33,705 bases of DNA from an uncultured Microcaldota archaeon (GTDB taxonomy: Archaea > Micrarchaeota > Micrarchaeia > CAILAH01). The notes beneath the pieces were generated by a model. That model ran no database searches. It saw only the letters and a list, made by a program, of their open reading frames with translations, and had not been told where the DNA came from. Positions 24,627 through 31,676 of this stretch are shown one piece after another. Location: contig CAILAH010000037.1 of NCBI GenBank assembly GCA_903832205.1, forward strand, positions 1-33,705, given 5' to 3'. Positions within the stretch are counted from its first letter, which is position 1; each line of letters begins with the position of its first letter. The translations under genes and the position numbers were made by a program.

Positions 24627-24995
24627 ATGGAAAAAAGGCAGGAGCTCGAGACAATTCTGGCCGATTTGAGGAAGGTTGGGGATGTTGAAGCGAGCGCCAT
24701 TGTGAGAAGGGACGGGCTTATGGTTGCGAGCGATATGCCCAATTATGTTGATGGCAGGACAATCGCGGCAATGACCGCGGCGCTTGTTGGGACCGCTGAA
24801 ACTTCGGCCGGCGAGCTCAAGCTCGGGAATTTCGGGCAGGTTATTGTTGAGAGCGATGATGGCAAGCTCGTTGCCACTGGGGCGGGAGGGCTTGCGATTC
24901 TCGCGTGCCTTGTTGGAAAGGATGCGAATTTGGGATTGGTCTTGCTCAGCATGGAAAAGGCGAGCAAGAGAGTTAGTAAGATATTAGGTGAGTAA
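24627..24995 (+). CDS. Roadblock/LC7 (MglB-like) domain protein
   Basis: The 122-residue single-domain protein has the Roadblock/LC7 fold: an N-terminal helix (MEKRQELETILADLRKVGDV), then ASAIVRRDGLMVASDMP, a helix with RTIAAMTAALVGTAETSAGEL, strands GQVIVESDDGKLVATGAGGLAILACLV, and a final helix SMEKASKRVSKIL. In prokaryotes such proteins dimerise and regulate small GTPases or P-loop ATPases. The downstream KaiC-like ATPase gene makes a regulatory partnership likely. No small GTPase is in the window. The start is leaderless from the palindromic TATA. Its last 14 codons recur in diverged form at 25065-25109. Confidence 0.88.
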   Translation: MEKRQELETILADLRKVGDVEASAIVRRDGLMVASDMPNYVDGRTIAAMTAALVGTAETSAGELKLGNFGQVIVESDDGKLVATGAGGLAILACLVGKDANLGLVLLSMEKASKRVSKILGE

Positions 24996-25109
24996 ATGAT
25001 TGCTGATGCAAAGGATTATTGGTATGATGGTCGCCGGGGTTGCAGGGGGCGCTGGCTCCCTGCCATGGAAAAGGCAAGCAAGAGGGTTTCGGAAATATTG
25101 GGTGAATGA
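24996..25109 (+). pseudogene. Duplicated 3' end of the Roadblock gene (37-codon remnant ORF)
   Basis: Bases 25065-25113 repeat 24951-24999, the end of the Roadblock gene, at about 39 of 49 positions and encode MEKASKRVSEILGE before a stop. In frame upstream is a 23-codon stretch from the ATG at 24996, directly after the Roadblock stop, that resembles nothing and contains the GGGGTTGCAGGGGGCG hairpin sequence. It is probably debris of a tandem duplication, not a working gene, though a 37-residue peptide cannot be excluded. Confidence 0.55.
25036..25064 (+). repeat. GGGGTTGCAGGGGGCG hairpin repeat, copy 1
   Basis: The 16-base sequence at 25036-25051 recurs exactly at 25190-25205. Each copy runs into a hairpin: GCAGGG/CCCTGC here and TGCAGGGG/CCCCTGCA in the second copy. 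It lies in the duplicated region behind the Roadblock gene. Confidence 0.6.
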
Positions 25110-25124
25110 ATGAAGCATTTTGCG

Positions 25125-25172
25125 ACAAGCATTTTGCAATGTAAAATGATGCGCCATTCGCGCATGCGAATG
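25125..25172 (+). repeat. Twin-hairpin repeat, copy B
   Basis: The order is ACAAGCATT, variable stem-loop, AATGATGCGCC, then a second hairpin CATTCGC-GCAT-GCGAATG. The constant flanks are identical to the copy at 32584-32630, with entirely different stem sequences. The preceding AAGCATTTTGC is itself repeated at 25113-25123 and 25127-25137. Confidence 0.65.
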
Positions 25173-25189
25173 TGCGAGCAAAATTACCT

Positions 25190-25220
25190 GGGGTTGCAGG
25201 GGGCGGATGCATCCCCTGCA
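25190..25220 (+). repeat. GGGGTTGCAGGGGGCG hairpin repeat, copy 2
   Basis: Bases 25190-25205 are an exact copy of 25036-25051. The following palindrome TGCAGGGG..CCCCTGCA ends one base before the ribosome binding site of the next gene, so it may also shape the leader of that mRNA. Confidence 0.6.
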
Positions 25221-25231
25221 GGTGAGTGAGT

Positions 25232-25435
25232 ATGCAAGAGACGCCTGCAACAAGGAAAATGGTTGAGAAGGCCGGAAAGGTCTTTGGGCCGGTTGCGGGG
25301 ACGCTTGCTGTTGAAGTGCTGAAAGAGAGCGCGGATGAGAAGGCGTTTGGTGAAAAGTACATTGAGAAGCTGGCGAAGATTACTGGGAACAGGACGCTGG
25401 TTGAGAATATTCTGAGGAATAACGACAACAAATAG
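25232..25435 (+). CDS. hypothetical small protein in the Roadblock/KaiC operon, 67 aa
   Basis: I do not recognise this protein. It is short, soluble and mostly helical: MQETPATRKMVEKAGKVFGP, then GTLAVEVLKESADEKAFGEKYIEKLAKITGN and RTLVENILRNNDNK. It has no Cys, no membrane segment and no obvious binding motif. I chose the ATG at 25232 because GGTGAG lies just upstream; a GTG at 25226 overlaps that site. The stop is 15 bases before the KaiC-like start, so the two are likely co-translated. It could be an adaptor between the Roadblock protein and the ATPase, judged from position alone. Confidence 0.7.
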   Translation: MQETPATRKMVEKAGKVFGPVAGTLAVEVLKESADEKAFGEKYIEKLAKITGNRTLVENILRNNDNK

Positions 25436-25450
25436 GATGCGGTGATTATT

Positions 25451-26176
25451 GTGGCAAATGGAAAAGACAGGGCACCAACGGGCGTTGAGGGTTTTGACGA
25501 AATGATTGAGGGCGGGTTCGAGCGCGAGGCAATAATGATGGTTGCCGCGGACGCCGGTGCGGGAAAGAGCACGCTTGCGCTCCAATACCTGTACAATGGC
25601 GCGGTCGAGCAGGGAGAGGCCGGGCTGTACATTACGTTTGAGGAGCCCAAGGGTTCCGTTTACAAGCACATGAAACGGTTCGGCTGGGATTTTGCAAAGC
25701 TGGAGAAGGAAGGGAAGTTCAAGTATATGCAGTATGCGCCGCACGAGGCGGAGAAATTCTTCAAGGACGGGACGGTCATTGAGGATGTTGTTAGGGATTT
25801 GAAGGTGAAGAGGGTCGTCATCGATTCGATAACCTCGTTTGCACTGCTGTTTGAGAACGATTACAAGATGAGGCAGGCGGTGCTGCAGCTCTTCGCGAGC
25901 CTGAGGAAGTGGGGCGTGACCGCGCTTGTAACATCCGAGGGCGAGATAAACCAACTGGGCGACATGAAGGCAAAGTTCGGCGTGGAGTTCATTGCGGACG
26001 GGTTCATTGCGATACACTCAATCAGGAAAAAGGAGGTCAGGGACTTTGCGCTTGAGGTCGTGAAGATGAGGGGCACGAACCATTTCAAGAAAATGGTGCC
26101 GCTCAAGATGCTTGAGGGGAAGGGCATTGTGCTTTATCCGAACCAGCCGGTGTTTGAGAGCGCGGCCGGCTTCTAA
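25451..26176 (+). CDS. KaiC-like RecA-superfamily ATPase (single domain)
   Basis: The 241-residue protein has one KaiC/RadA-type P-loop domain: TGVEGFDEMIEGGFEREAIMMV leads into Walker A ADAGAGKST (about 33-41), and RVVIDSITSFALLF gives the Walker B region. Glu-Glu in YITFEEPKGSVYKHMKRFGWD is the usual KaiC catalytic region. GVEFIADGFIAIHSIRKKEVRDFALEVVKMRGTNH is the C-terminal family block. Such ATPases in archaea act in signalling. I chose the GTG at 25451 because GGTGAT lies 4 bases upstream and TGVEGFDE is then at the usual distance; the earlier GTG at 25442 would overlap that site. It lies behind a Roadblock gene and before Orc1/Cdc6. Confidence 0.9.
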   Translation: MANGKDRAPTGVEGFDEMIEGGFEREAIMMVAADAGAGKSTLALQYLYNGAVEQGEAGLYITFEEPKGSVYKHMKRFGWDFAKLEKEGKFKYMQYAPHEAEKFFKDGTVIEDVVRDLKVKRVVIDSITSFALLFENDYKMRQAVLQLFASLRKWGVTALVTSEGEINQLGDMKAKFGVEFIADGFIAIHSIRKKEVRDFALEVVKMRGTNHFKKMVPLKMLEGKGIVLYPNQPVFESAAGF

Positions 26177-26269
26177 AACAAGATGGGAGAGGTTATGCCC
26201 TTCGGTTCAACAGGTTGCCTTGTTTGATCTTGGGGTTCGATGCTGGATGGATAGTTCGTTGGTGTGCAT

Positions 26270-27325
26270 ATGGGTTATGATGAGCTAGTGATAAATGAGG
26301 ATGTTTTGCTGCCCGATTACCTGCCGGAGAGGTTGCCCGGCAGGGAGAGGGAAATTACGGAGATGGCGCACAATTTTAAATTGGCACTGAACGGGAGAAA
26401 GCCGGAGAATATGCTCATCTACGGCCCGCCGGGCACGGGAAAGACCGCGGTGCTCAAGTACGTGATGGGGCAGTTGGCTGACTATTCCGCAAAGGTGAAG
26501 ATTGTTTACGTGAACTGCTGGCATATGGGAACGCGGTTCGGGATTCTCGGGGAAGTGGCAAGGAATGTGGGATACATTTCGCCAATGAAAGGGGCTGCAG
26601 TTGAGGACGTGCTCAGCAGGATGGCGGAGATTATCAAGAAGAAGAATATTTTTGTCGTTGTCGTGCTCGATGAGATGGACAGGCTGGTGGCGCAGGGGCA
26701 CGGCGATGTGCTCTATGATATCAGCAGAATGAACGAGGCATATGGCGTTAAGATTAGCGTCGTAGGGATTGTGAATGAGATTGGGCTGCTTGCGACGCTC
26801 GACCCGAGTATTAGGAGCTCGGTGATAAACAAGGATGTGGAGTTCAGGGCCTATGGCGTGCCCGCGCTCAAGGAAATTCTGATGGAGAGGGCGAAGAGGG
26901 CGTTCAGGGCCTATGACCCGGATGCCGTTGGATTGTGCGCTGCGCATGCGTTCAAATTGAACGGTGATGCAAGGATGGGAATCAGCCTGCTGCTTTCTGC
27001 GGGGAGGATTGCGGAGAAGAAGGGCCTGGATAAGCTGGATGTGAAGAGTGCGGAGGAGGCGGCCGCGCAGAAGTCATATTACACAAAGATTGAGAAGATT
27101 GAGGTTGAGCTGGGAGAGGCGGAGAAGAGGATAATCGCACTGCTTAAGAAAAAGGGGGAGATAAACAGCGGGGACCTCTACAAAAAACTGAAGGACATGA
27201 ATGAGAGGACAGTGAGGAACTATTTGAACAAGCTTGAGGAGTCGGGAATAATCGAGATGGCCGAGAGTATCGGGAAGGGCCGCTCGCGGATTATAAGGTT
27301 AAAAAATAATAACGGCAAAAAATAA
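26270..27325 (+). CDS. cdc6: Orc1/Cdc6-family replication initiator
   Basis: The protein (351 residues) is an AAA+ ATPase with the Orc1/Cdc6 layout. PERLPGREREITEMA precedes Walker A GPPGTGKT (about 52-59); VVVVLDEMDRL is Walker B; VKISVVGIVNEIGLLATLDPSIRSSV is the sensor-1 region; and ARMGISLLLSAGRIAE is sensor 2. The C-terminal ~75 residues form a winged helix (ELGEAEKRIIALLKKKGEINSGDLYKKL...RTVRNYLNKLEESGIIEM). Such proteins bind origins and load MCM. I prefer the ATG at 26270, with GGTG 9 bases upstream; GTG at 26264 is an alternative. The 93-base gap upstream shows no clear origin repeats or A/T-rich unwinding region, so I do not place an origin here. Confidence 0.92.
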   Translation: MGYDELVINEDVLLPDYLPERLPGREREITEMAHNFKLALNGRKPENMLIYGPPGTGKTAVLKYVMGQLADYSAKVKIVYVNCWHMGTRFGILGEVARNVGYISPMKGAAVEDVLSRMAEIIKKKNIFVVVVLDEMDRLVAQGHGDVLYDISRMNEAYGVKISVVGIVNEIGLLATLDPSIRSSVINKDVEFRAYGVPALKEILMERAKRAFRAYDPDAVGLCAAHAFKLNGDARMGISLLLSAGRIAEKKGLDKLDVKSAEEAAAQKSYYTKIEKIEVELGEAEKRIIALLKKKGEINSGDLYKKLKDMNERTVRNYLNKLEESGIIEMAESIGKGRSRIIRLKNNNGKK

Positions 27326-27328
27326 GTT

Positions 27329-28360
27329 ATGGAAGCCGGCAGGAAGTTCACGCTTATAACAAGGAATCTTCAGGAAGTTATTGGTGAGGATGAGCTTAAG
27401 GAAATTCTCAGTAAAAGAGACCTTAAGGTTTATCTTGGAACTGCCACCACGGGCAGGCCGCACATTGGGTATTTTGTTCCTGCGATGAAGGTTGCCGATT
27501 TCCTAGAGGCGGGAAGTGAGGTTACCATACTGCTTGCGGATTTGCACGCATACCTGGACAACATGAAGGCGCCCTGGGATTTGCTTGCGAAGAGGACGGA
27601 GTATTATGAGCATCTGATGAAAGAGCTGCTCAGGAGTGTTGGCGTTGACATAAAGAAGCTGAAATTTGTGAAGGGAACGGATATGCAGCTTAGCAAGAAG
27701 TACATGCTTGATGTTTACAGATTGTCATCAATCGCGGGCGTGAATGATGCGAAAAGGGCGGGAGCGGAAGTGGTGAAGCAGGTAGATAATCCTAAATTGG
27801 GAGGGCTCCTGTATCCGCTGCTGCAGGCGCTGGATGAGGAATATCTGGATGTGGATGCCCAGTTCGGCGGCGTTGACCAGAGGAAGATTTTTGTGTTTGC
27901 GGGCGAGTTTATGCCCAAGCTAGGCTACAAGAAAAGGGTACATTTGATGAACCCGATGATACCTGGATTGTCGGGCGGAAAGATGAGCTCATCTGAGCCG
28001 GAGTCAAAGATTGACCTGCTGGATAGCGAGGAAGAGATTAGGAAGAAATTTGCAAAGGCGTTCTGCCCCGCAGGACAGGTTGAGGAGAACGGCGTGCTTG
28101 CGTTCGCAAAGGCAGTGATGTTCCCGCTGCTTGAGAGGAAACAGAGGGCGCTTGTTATTGAGAGGCCCGAGAAATTCGGCGGAAACCTGGAGTTTGCCAA
28201 TTACGAAGAGCTTGAGGTGATGTATAAAGACGGGAAACTTCACCCGATGGACCTTAAGAGCGCCGTTGCAAAAGAGCTTGCAATTGTGCTCAAGCCGGTG
28301 AGGGAGCATTTCGAAACGCCGGAGATGAAGAAGCTGATTAGGGAAGCGTATCCTGAGTGA
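27329..28360 (+). CDS. tyrS: Tyrosyl-tRNA synthetase
   Basis: This class I synthetase charges tRNA-Tyr. The 343-residue protein is of the compact archaeal/eukaryotic type. The HIGH motif appears as HIGY at 45-48 and the KMSKS motif as KMSSS at 218-222. Typical Tyr-pocket blocks are present: [25 protein letters not shown] and [23 protein letters not shown]. There is no bacterial S4 domain, as expected for archaea. It starts 3 bases after the cdc6 stop without a clear Shine-Dalgarno site, so translation is probably coupled. It is complete and intact. Confidence 0.95.
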   Translation: MEAGRKFTLITRNLQEVIGEDELKEILSKRDLKVYLGTATTGRPHIGYFVPAMKVADFLEAGSEVTILLADLHAYLDNMKAPWDLLAKRTEYYEHLMKELLRSVGVDIKKLKFVKGTDMQLSKKYMLDVYRLSSIAGVNDAKRAGAEVVKQVDNPKLGGLLYPLLQALDEEYLDVDAQFGGVDQRKIFVFAGEFMPKLGYKKRVHLMNPMIPGLSGGKMSSSEPESKIDLLDSEEEIRKKFAKAFCPAGQVEENGVLAFAKAVMFPLLERKQRALVIERPEKFGGNLEFANYEELEVMYKDGKLHPMDLKSAVAKELAIVLKPVREHFETPEMKKLIREAYPE

Positions 28361-28374
28361 GGCGGAATTGTTTG

Positions 28375-28431
28375 ATGAGGGCGGCAGTTATGAAAGGGCC
28401 GCAGGCCTGGCTGTTTGAAAAAGACAGATGA
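28375..28431 (+). pseudogene. Fibrillarin gene fragment (18-codon remnant)
   Basis: Bases 28381-28426 match 18043-18088 of the fibrillarin gene at 40 of 46 positions, same sense and same reading frame. The fragment encodes AAVMKGPQAWLFEKDR and a stop, against AAVMKDLQTWPFEKGT in the intact gene. Five of the six differences are transitions and most change the residue, so there is no sign of coding constraint. It lies in the 86-base gap between tyrS and an HD-domain gene. Confidence 0.6.
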
Positions 28432-28446
28432 TGAAAACGTGGTCTT

Positions 28447-29130
28447 ATGGACGAAGAAATTTTCAGGAAGATAAGGGACATTGTTGAGAAGGAAGTGTCC
28501 TGCTCTTCGCATAATATGACCCATATTGATAGCGTGCATAACACGTGCCTGCTTTTGGCGGAGGGAGAGAAGGTTGATTTGGATGTGCTTAGGGCGGCGG
28601 CACTGCTGCATGACATTGCAAGGGTAATGGAAGATTCCGACCCGACGGGAAACACAGACCATGCGCTTTTGGGGGCGGAGATTGCCGCGCCAATACTTGA
28701 AGAGGCTGGGTTCAGCGATGAGAAAATAAGGCACGTGCAGGACTGCATAATCACGCACAGGAGCAGGACTGATAGAAAGCCGCAGAGCCTTGAGGCAAAG
28801 ATACTTTTTGATGCGGATAAGCTGGATTCCATTGGCGCGGTGGGATTGTTCCGTGCAATAATGTGGGTTGGAAAGCACAGGGCGAAGATTTACGATAAGG
28901 CCGATAAGGAGAGTGTGGAGAAATATATTGAGGCGAATTTGGGCGGAAAGGTGAACGGGAGGATACAGGATAAGAGCAAGCATAGCATACAGATGGATTA
29001 TGCCACAAAGACGCAGTTCCTGCTGGAAAAGCTGCACACTAAGAGGGCAAAAGAAGTTGGGAAAGAAAGGTTGGAGTTCTTCAAGGCATTCATCGACAGG
29101 CTGGAGCAGGAGATTAGGGGCGAAAAATAG
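28447..29130 (+). CDS. HD-domain phosphohydrolase (YedJ-like)
   Basis: The 227-residue metal-dependent phosphohydrolase is of the HD superfamily. Metal ligands are visible in order: His31 in HIDSVHNTC, the His55-Asp56 pair in AALLHDIARVM, a His in NTDHALLGAEIA (72) and ITHR (104), and Asp122/Asp124 in ILFDADKLDSIGAVGLFRA. This arrangement and length match the YedJ/uncharacterised HD hydrolase group. The substrate is unknown; nucleotides are likely given the neighbouring dGTPase-like gene. It follows tyrS on the same strand after a gap that holds the fibrillarin fragment. Confidence 0.87.
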   Translation: MDEEIFRKIRDIVEKEVSCSSHNMTHIDSVHNTCLLLAEGEKVDLDVLRAAALLHDIARVMEDSDPTGNTDHALLGAEIAAPILEEAGFSDEKIRHVQDCIITHRSRTDRKPQSLEAKILFDADKLDSIGAVGLFRAIMWVGKHRAKIYDKADKESVEKYIEANLGGKVNGRIQDKSKHSIQMDYATKTQFLLEKLHTKRAKEVGKERLEFFKAFIDRLEQEIRGEK

Positions 29131-29172
29131 GCAATCGCAACCTTATTAAAATCATAATTTCCGAATTCTGAT

Positions 29173-30228
29173 ATGAGGCTTAAGCGTTATCCTGATAAGG
29201 GCCATAGGGTCTGTGAGCGCGATGATGAGAGGAGGCTTTACGGGAAGTTTTCGCCATTTTTCATAGATTCCTATAAGATCTCACAGTCGAAGTCACTGAG
29301 AAGGCTTGAGAGCAAGACGCAGGTTTATACGGTACCTGATAATCCGCACATCAGGACCAGGCTTACGCATACAAATGAGGTTGTGTGGGTTTCAAGGATT
29401 ATTGCCGTGCAGCTAGGGCTCAATGAGCACCTGTGTGAGGCGATTGCGCTTGGCCACGATGTCGGCCACACGCCCTATGGGCACCCTGGCGAGACGCTGC
29501 TTGAAAATATTAGGCCGGGGTTCAAGCACGAGAAGAATAGTGCTGTTGTGCTTGAACTTGTGGAGAGGCAGGGCAAGGGCGTAAACATCTGCAAGGAAAC
29601 GATGGGTGGAATACTGTACCATTCACGCGGAGCGGGGGAGCTGATAGTGAGCAAGAATGTGCCGCAGGAATGGAACGTTGTGATGTTTGCAGACAAGCTC
29701 GCATATGTGTTTTCAGATATTAACGACTCTGAAAGGCTGGGGTACCTGAAAAGGCTTCCAAAGGAGGCTGTGTGGTTGGGAAATAACCAGAGGGAACGGC
29801 TTGACAGGTGCATACAGGCGCTGCTGAATGAAAGCAGGAGAAAGGGGTATGTCTCGTTCTCTGATTCGGAGGAGGCTGAGAAATTCTCAGTGCTGAAGGA
29901 CTTCATGTATAGGAATGTCTACAAGAAGATTGACGGCAGGCTCAAGACGGTAACGCTGGAGGTAATATACCAGATCATAGAGAAGACGTTCCCGGAATTT
30001 GACCCCGTGCTTCTCACCAGCCTGCTTACGGATTCTGAGGTTACGACCCTCTCAAAAAAGCTTCTTGACAATCCGCTTAACAAGCGCAAGGTTTTCCTGA
30101 ACCACAGCATTACGGGGCTTGCAGATATCCTGGAAGGGCTCGAGGGAATACCTAAAATTGATTATGCGATGGTTGATGCGCAGTGGATCATTGGAAGAAA
30201 GCTAAGGGCTAATTCTCAGGGGAATTAA
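29173..30228 (+). CDS. dGTP triphosphohydrolase-like HD protein
   Basis: The 351-residue protein belongs to the dGTPase branch of the HD superfamily, whose members cut dNTPs to deoxynucleoside and triphosphate. The N-terminal block SQSKSLRRLESKTQVY and HIRTRLTHTNEV (His66) are diagnostic, followed by GHDVGHTPYGHPGE (His95-Asp96, His99, His104) and FADKLAYVFSDI (Asp174). The C-terminal helical region is shorter than in enterobacterial Dgt, as in many archaeal and Gram-positive homologues. The ATG at 29173 has a TATA-like TTATTAAAATC centred about 26 bases upstream, so it likely has its own leaderless promoter. Its 3' end overlaps the convergent sigma-like gene by 20 bases. Confidence 0.9.
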   Translation: MRLKRYPDKGHRVCERDDERRLYGKFSPFFIDSYKISQSKSLRRLESKTQVYTVPDNPHIRTRLTHTNEVVWVSRIIAVQLGLNEHLCEAIALGHDVGHTPYGHPGETLLENIRPGFKHEKNSAVVLELVERQGKGVNICKETMGGILYHSRGAGELIVSKNVPQEWNVVMFADKLAYVFSDINDSERLGYLKRLPKEAVWLGNNQRERLDRCIQALLNESRRKGYVSFSDSEEAEKFSVLKDFMYRNVYKKIDGRLKTVTLEVIYQIIEKTFPEFDPVLLTSLLTDSEVTTLSKKLLDNPLNKRKVFLNHSITGLADILEGLEGIPKIDYAMVDAQWIIGRKLRANSQGN

Positions 30229-31048
30229 ACGTTCCCAGATTTTTTCTTATGAATTTATTGTGCCTGCTTTTTGGCAGGTCTTCTACGTTTGCAACTTTCA
30301 TCCTTACGAGCGCTTTGCCTATCTTAAGGCAGGCCTCTTGCAATACCTGGCAGGCGCGCTCCCTGCTGTAGCCCATTATTTCCCCAATCTTGCCTGCCGT
30401 GCAGTGCCAGTAAAAGTACATTATGATGGGCTCCTTAAAGCGCTGTGGGAGCTGGCTGACCGCTTCCAGGACCTTTTCCTCCAGGATTGTGCTCGCTGCG
30501 GAGTCCTCGGGGCTTTTGAATGTGGTGGAGGCGATTCTGTCGTGCACTGTGTTTTTGCTTTCTCCCGCAAAGAGCGGGTCGTCAAGGGCGACTGGCACAA
30601 GTGAGTGGCGTATCTCTTCAATCTCATTTTCGGTCAGCTTCTTTCGGCCTTTTTCTGGCGCGTAGCCAAATGCCTGGGCAACCTTGTGGGGCGAGACGTA
30701 AACGTGCCTGCTGGAGAGGCTGCCCTCGCTTATGTGGCTGTTGAAAACCCACCTGCATTTTGAATATGTCCAGGTGGAAAGCGCCATGCCCCGCTTGCCA
30801 TCATAGGAAGCGAGCGCCTGCCATATGCCTATCCTGGCCACCTGCTCAATGTCATCCGGAATGATGCCCATCCTGGTCACTAGGCTGCCGTAATGCTTGA
30901 AAAGCATCCCCCTTACCTGGGGCACCTCTTCCGCAATGTACCTGTCTATGATTGTTTCTGCCTTGGTTCGCGCTTCAAATGATTTCGATTTTCTCTGCCT
31001 TATTGCGCAAAGCACTTCCTTTGTGCGGTCATCCACCTGCTTATTCAT
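30209..31048 (-). CDS. Sigma-70-family-like protein (regions 2 and 4)
   Basis: The 279-residue protein has the two core domains of a bacterial sigma factor in order. Residues about 40-120 match region 2: VPQVRGMLFKHYGSLVTRMG, the acidic DDIEQVARIGIWQALASYD (core-binding segment), KRGMALSTWTYSKCRWVFNSHI (the melting and -10 recognition segment), then a region-3-like start. Residues about 188-248 match region 4: LEEKVLEAVSQLPQRFKEPIIMYFY and the helix-turn-helix TAGKIGEIMGYSRERACQVLQEACLKI. Archaeal RNA polymerase uses TBP and TFB, so its target here is unknown; it may be a repurposed DNA-binding protein. An A/T-rich TATA-like box lies about 42 bases upstream. It overlaps the convergent dGTPase-like gene. 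Nothing nearby looks viral. Confidence 0.82.
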   Translation of the reverse strand: MNKQVDDRTKEVLCAIRQRKSKSFEARTKAETIIDRYIAEEVPQVRGMLFKHYGSLVTRMGIIPDDIEQVARIGIWQALASYDGKRGMALSTWTYSKCRWVFNSHISEGSLSSRHVYVSPHKVAQAFGYAPEKGRKKLTENEIEEIRHSLVPVALDDPLFAGESKNTVHDRIASTTFKSPEDSAASTILEEKVLEAVSQLPQRFKEPIIMYFYWHCTAGKIGEIMGYSRERACQVLQEACLKIGKALVRMKVANVEDLPKSRHNKFIRKNLGTFNSPEN

Positions 31049-31136
31049 AAATATCGCTCGGGAGTGAGATAGGAAAGGCTAGGGTTAAATAGTTTGTGAT
31101 AATTCCCCAAAGCTGCGCTGGGAGGGGAGGAGGAGG

Positions 31137-31170
31137 GAAAAGATAAAATAAAATTAAAAGAAGGGAAAAT
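31137..31170 (-). terminator. T-rich terminator after the first membrane paralogue
   Basis: On the minus strand this stretch is dominated by T-runs (TTTTAATTTTATTTT) immediately downstream of the stop at 31173, with a short GGGA..TCCC inverted repeat beside it. It is the type of U-rich signal used by archaeal polymerase. Confidence 0.45.
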
Positions 31171-31172
31171 CC

Positions 31173-31577
31173 CTACTTCATCATCTGGCCTATGAAGCCG
31201 CCGATTATGCCCAGGACGAAGCCGATAACGACACCGACGATGATGCCGATTACAGATACGCCAAGGGTCACGATAAATGCGGCTGCATTGGGGCCAACGG
31301 TCAGCATTGCAAGCGCAAGGCCAAGGACGAAGCCGACAATGCCGGAGACGAAGGCAACGAGTGCGCCCGTAACGCCCGCATCAACGAGACCGAGCTTTGC
31401 CTTTGCCGCCATGAATCCTGCGTAGAGGATTACAAGGAAGCCGAGAAGGCCGATTACCATGCTCAAGAGTGCTCCAAACACCGGTATAAGCAGGGTTGCT
31501 GCGAGCGAAATGATGCTCAAAACAACCATTACCAGTATGGGCATCTGTGCTACTTTCATTATTTTACCAAAATCCAT
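31173..31577 (-). CDS. Hydrophobic membrane protein, 134 aa (paralogue of next gene)
   Basis: The family is not recognised. The protein has about four membrane helices with many Gly, Ala and Val and few charges. It begins MDFGKIMKVAQMPILV and contains YAGFMAAKAKLGLVDAGVTGALVAFVSGI between helices 2 and 3; it ends VIGFVLGIIGGFIGQMMK. The neighbour at 31676-32083 has the same start, middle and end, so the pair is a tandem duplication. GGGTGTTAATGT precedes the ATG. The Gly-rich last segment resembles a glycine-zipper helix that packs or oligomerises in the membrane. It has no soluble domain. Confidence 0.75.
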   Translation of the reverse strand: MDFGKIMKVAQMPILVMVVLSIISLAATLLIPVFGALLSMVIGLLGFLVILYAGFMAAKAKLGLVDAGVTGALVAFVSGIVGFVLGLALAMLTVGPNAAAFIVTLGVSVIGIIVGVVIGFVLGIIGGFIGQMMK

Positions 31578-31639
31578 ACATTAACACCCTGATATAAATA
31601 CGGGAGAAGATTTTTAAATGATAATGTGTGTGCTAAGGG

Positions 31640-31676
31640 AGAAAAAAGAAAGGAAAAAGAGGGAAACGGTTTCCCT
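31640..31676 (-). terminator. Hairpin plus T-tract terminator
   Basis: On the minus strand AGGGAAA-CCG-TTTCCCT (31660-31676) forms a 7-bp hairpin that begins at the stop codon of the second membrane paralogue and is followed by a T-rich tract (31640-31659). This looks like an intrinsic terminator, less common in archaea than a plain T-run. Confidence 0.5.

Noticed and set aside
25184-26017. Long minus-strand frame opposite the KaiC-like gene
   Set aside because: Shadow frame; the plus strand encodes a clear P-loop ATPase with ribosome binding site.
26177-26269. Replication origin next to cdc6
   Set aside because: The gap is short, not A/T-rich and lacks visible origin-recognition-box-like repeats; only weak inverted matches (AACAAGAT and GATCTTGG type) are seen.
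28447-30228. The two HD proteins with the sigma-like gene as a phage-defence island
   Set aside because: dGTPase-like proteins can act in defence, but there is no other defence gene, and the HD genes continue a housekeeping run after tyrS.
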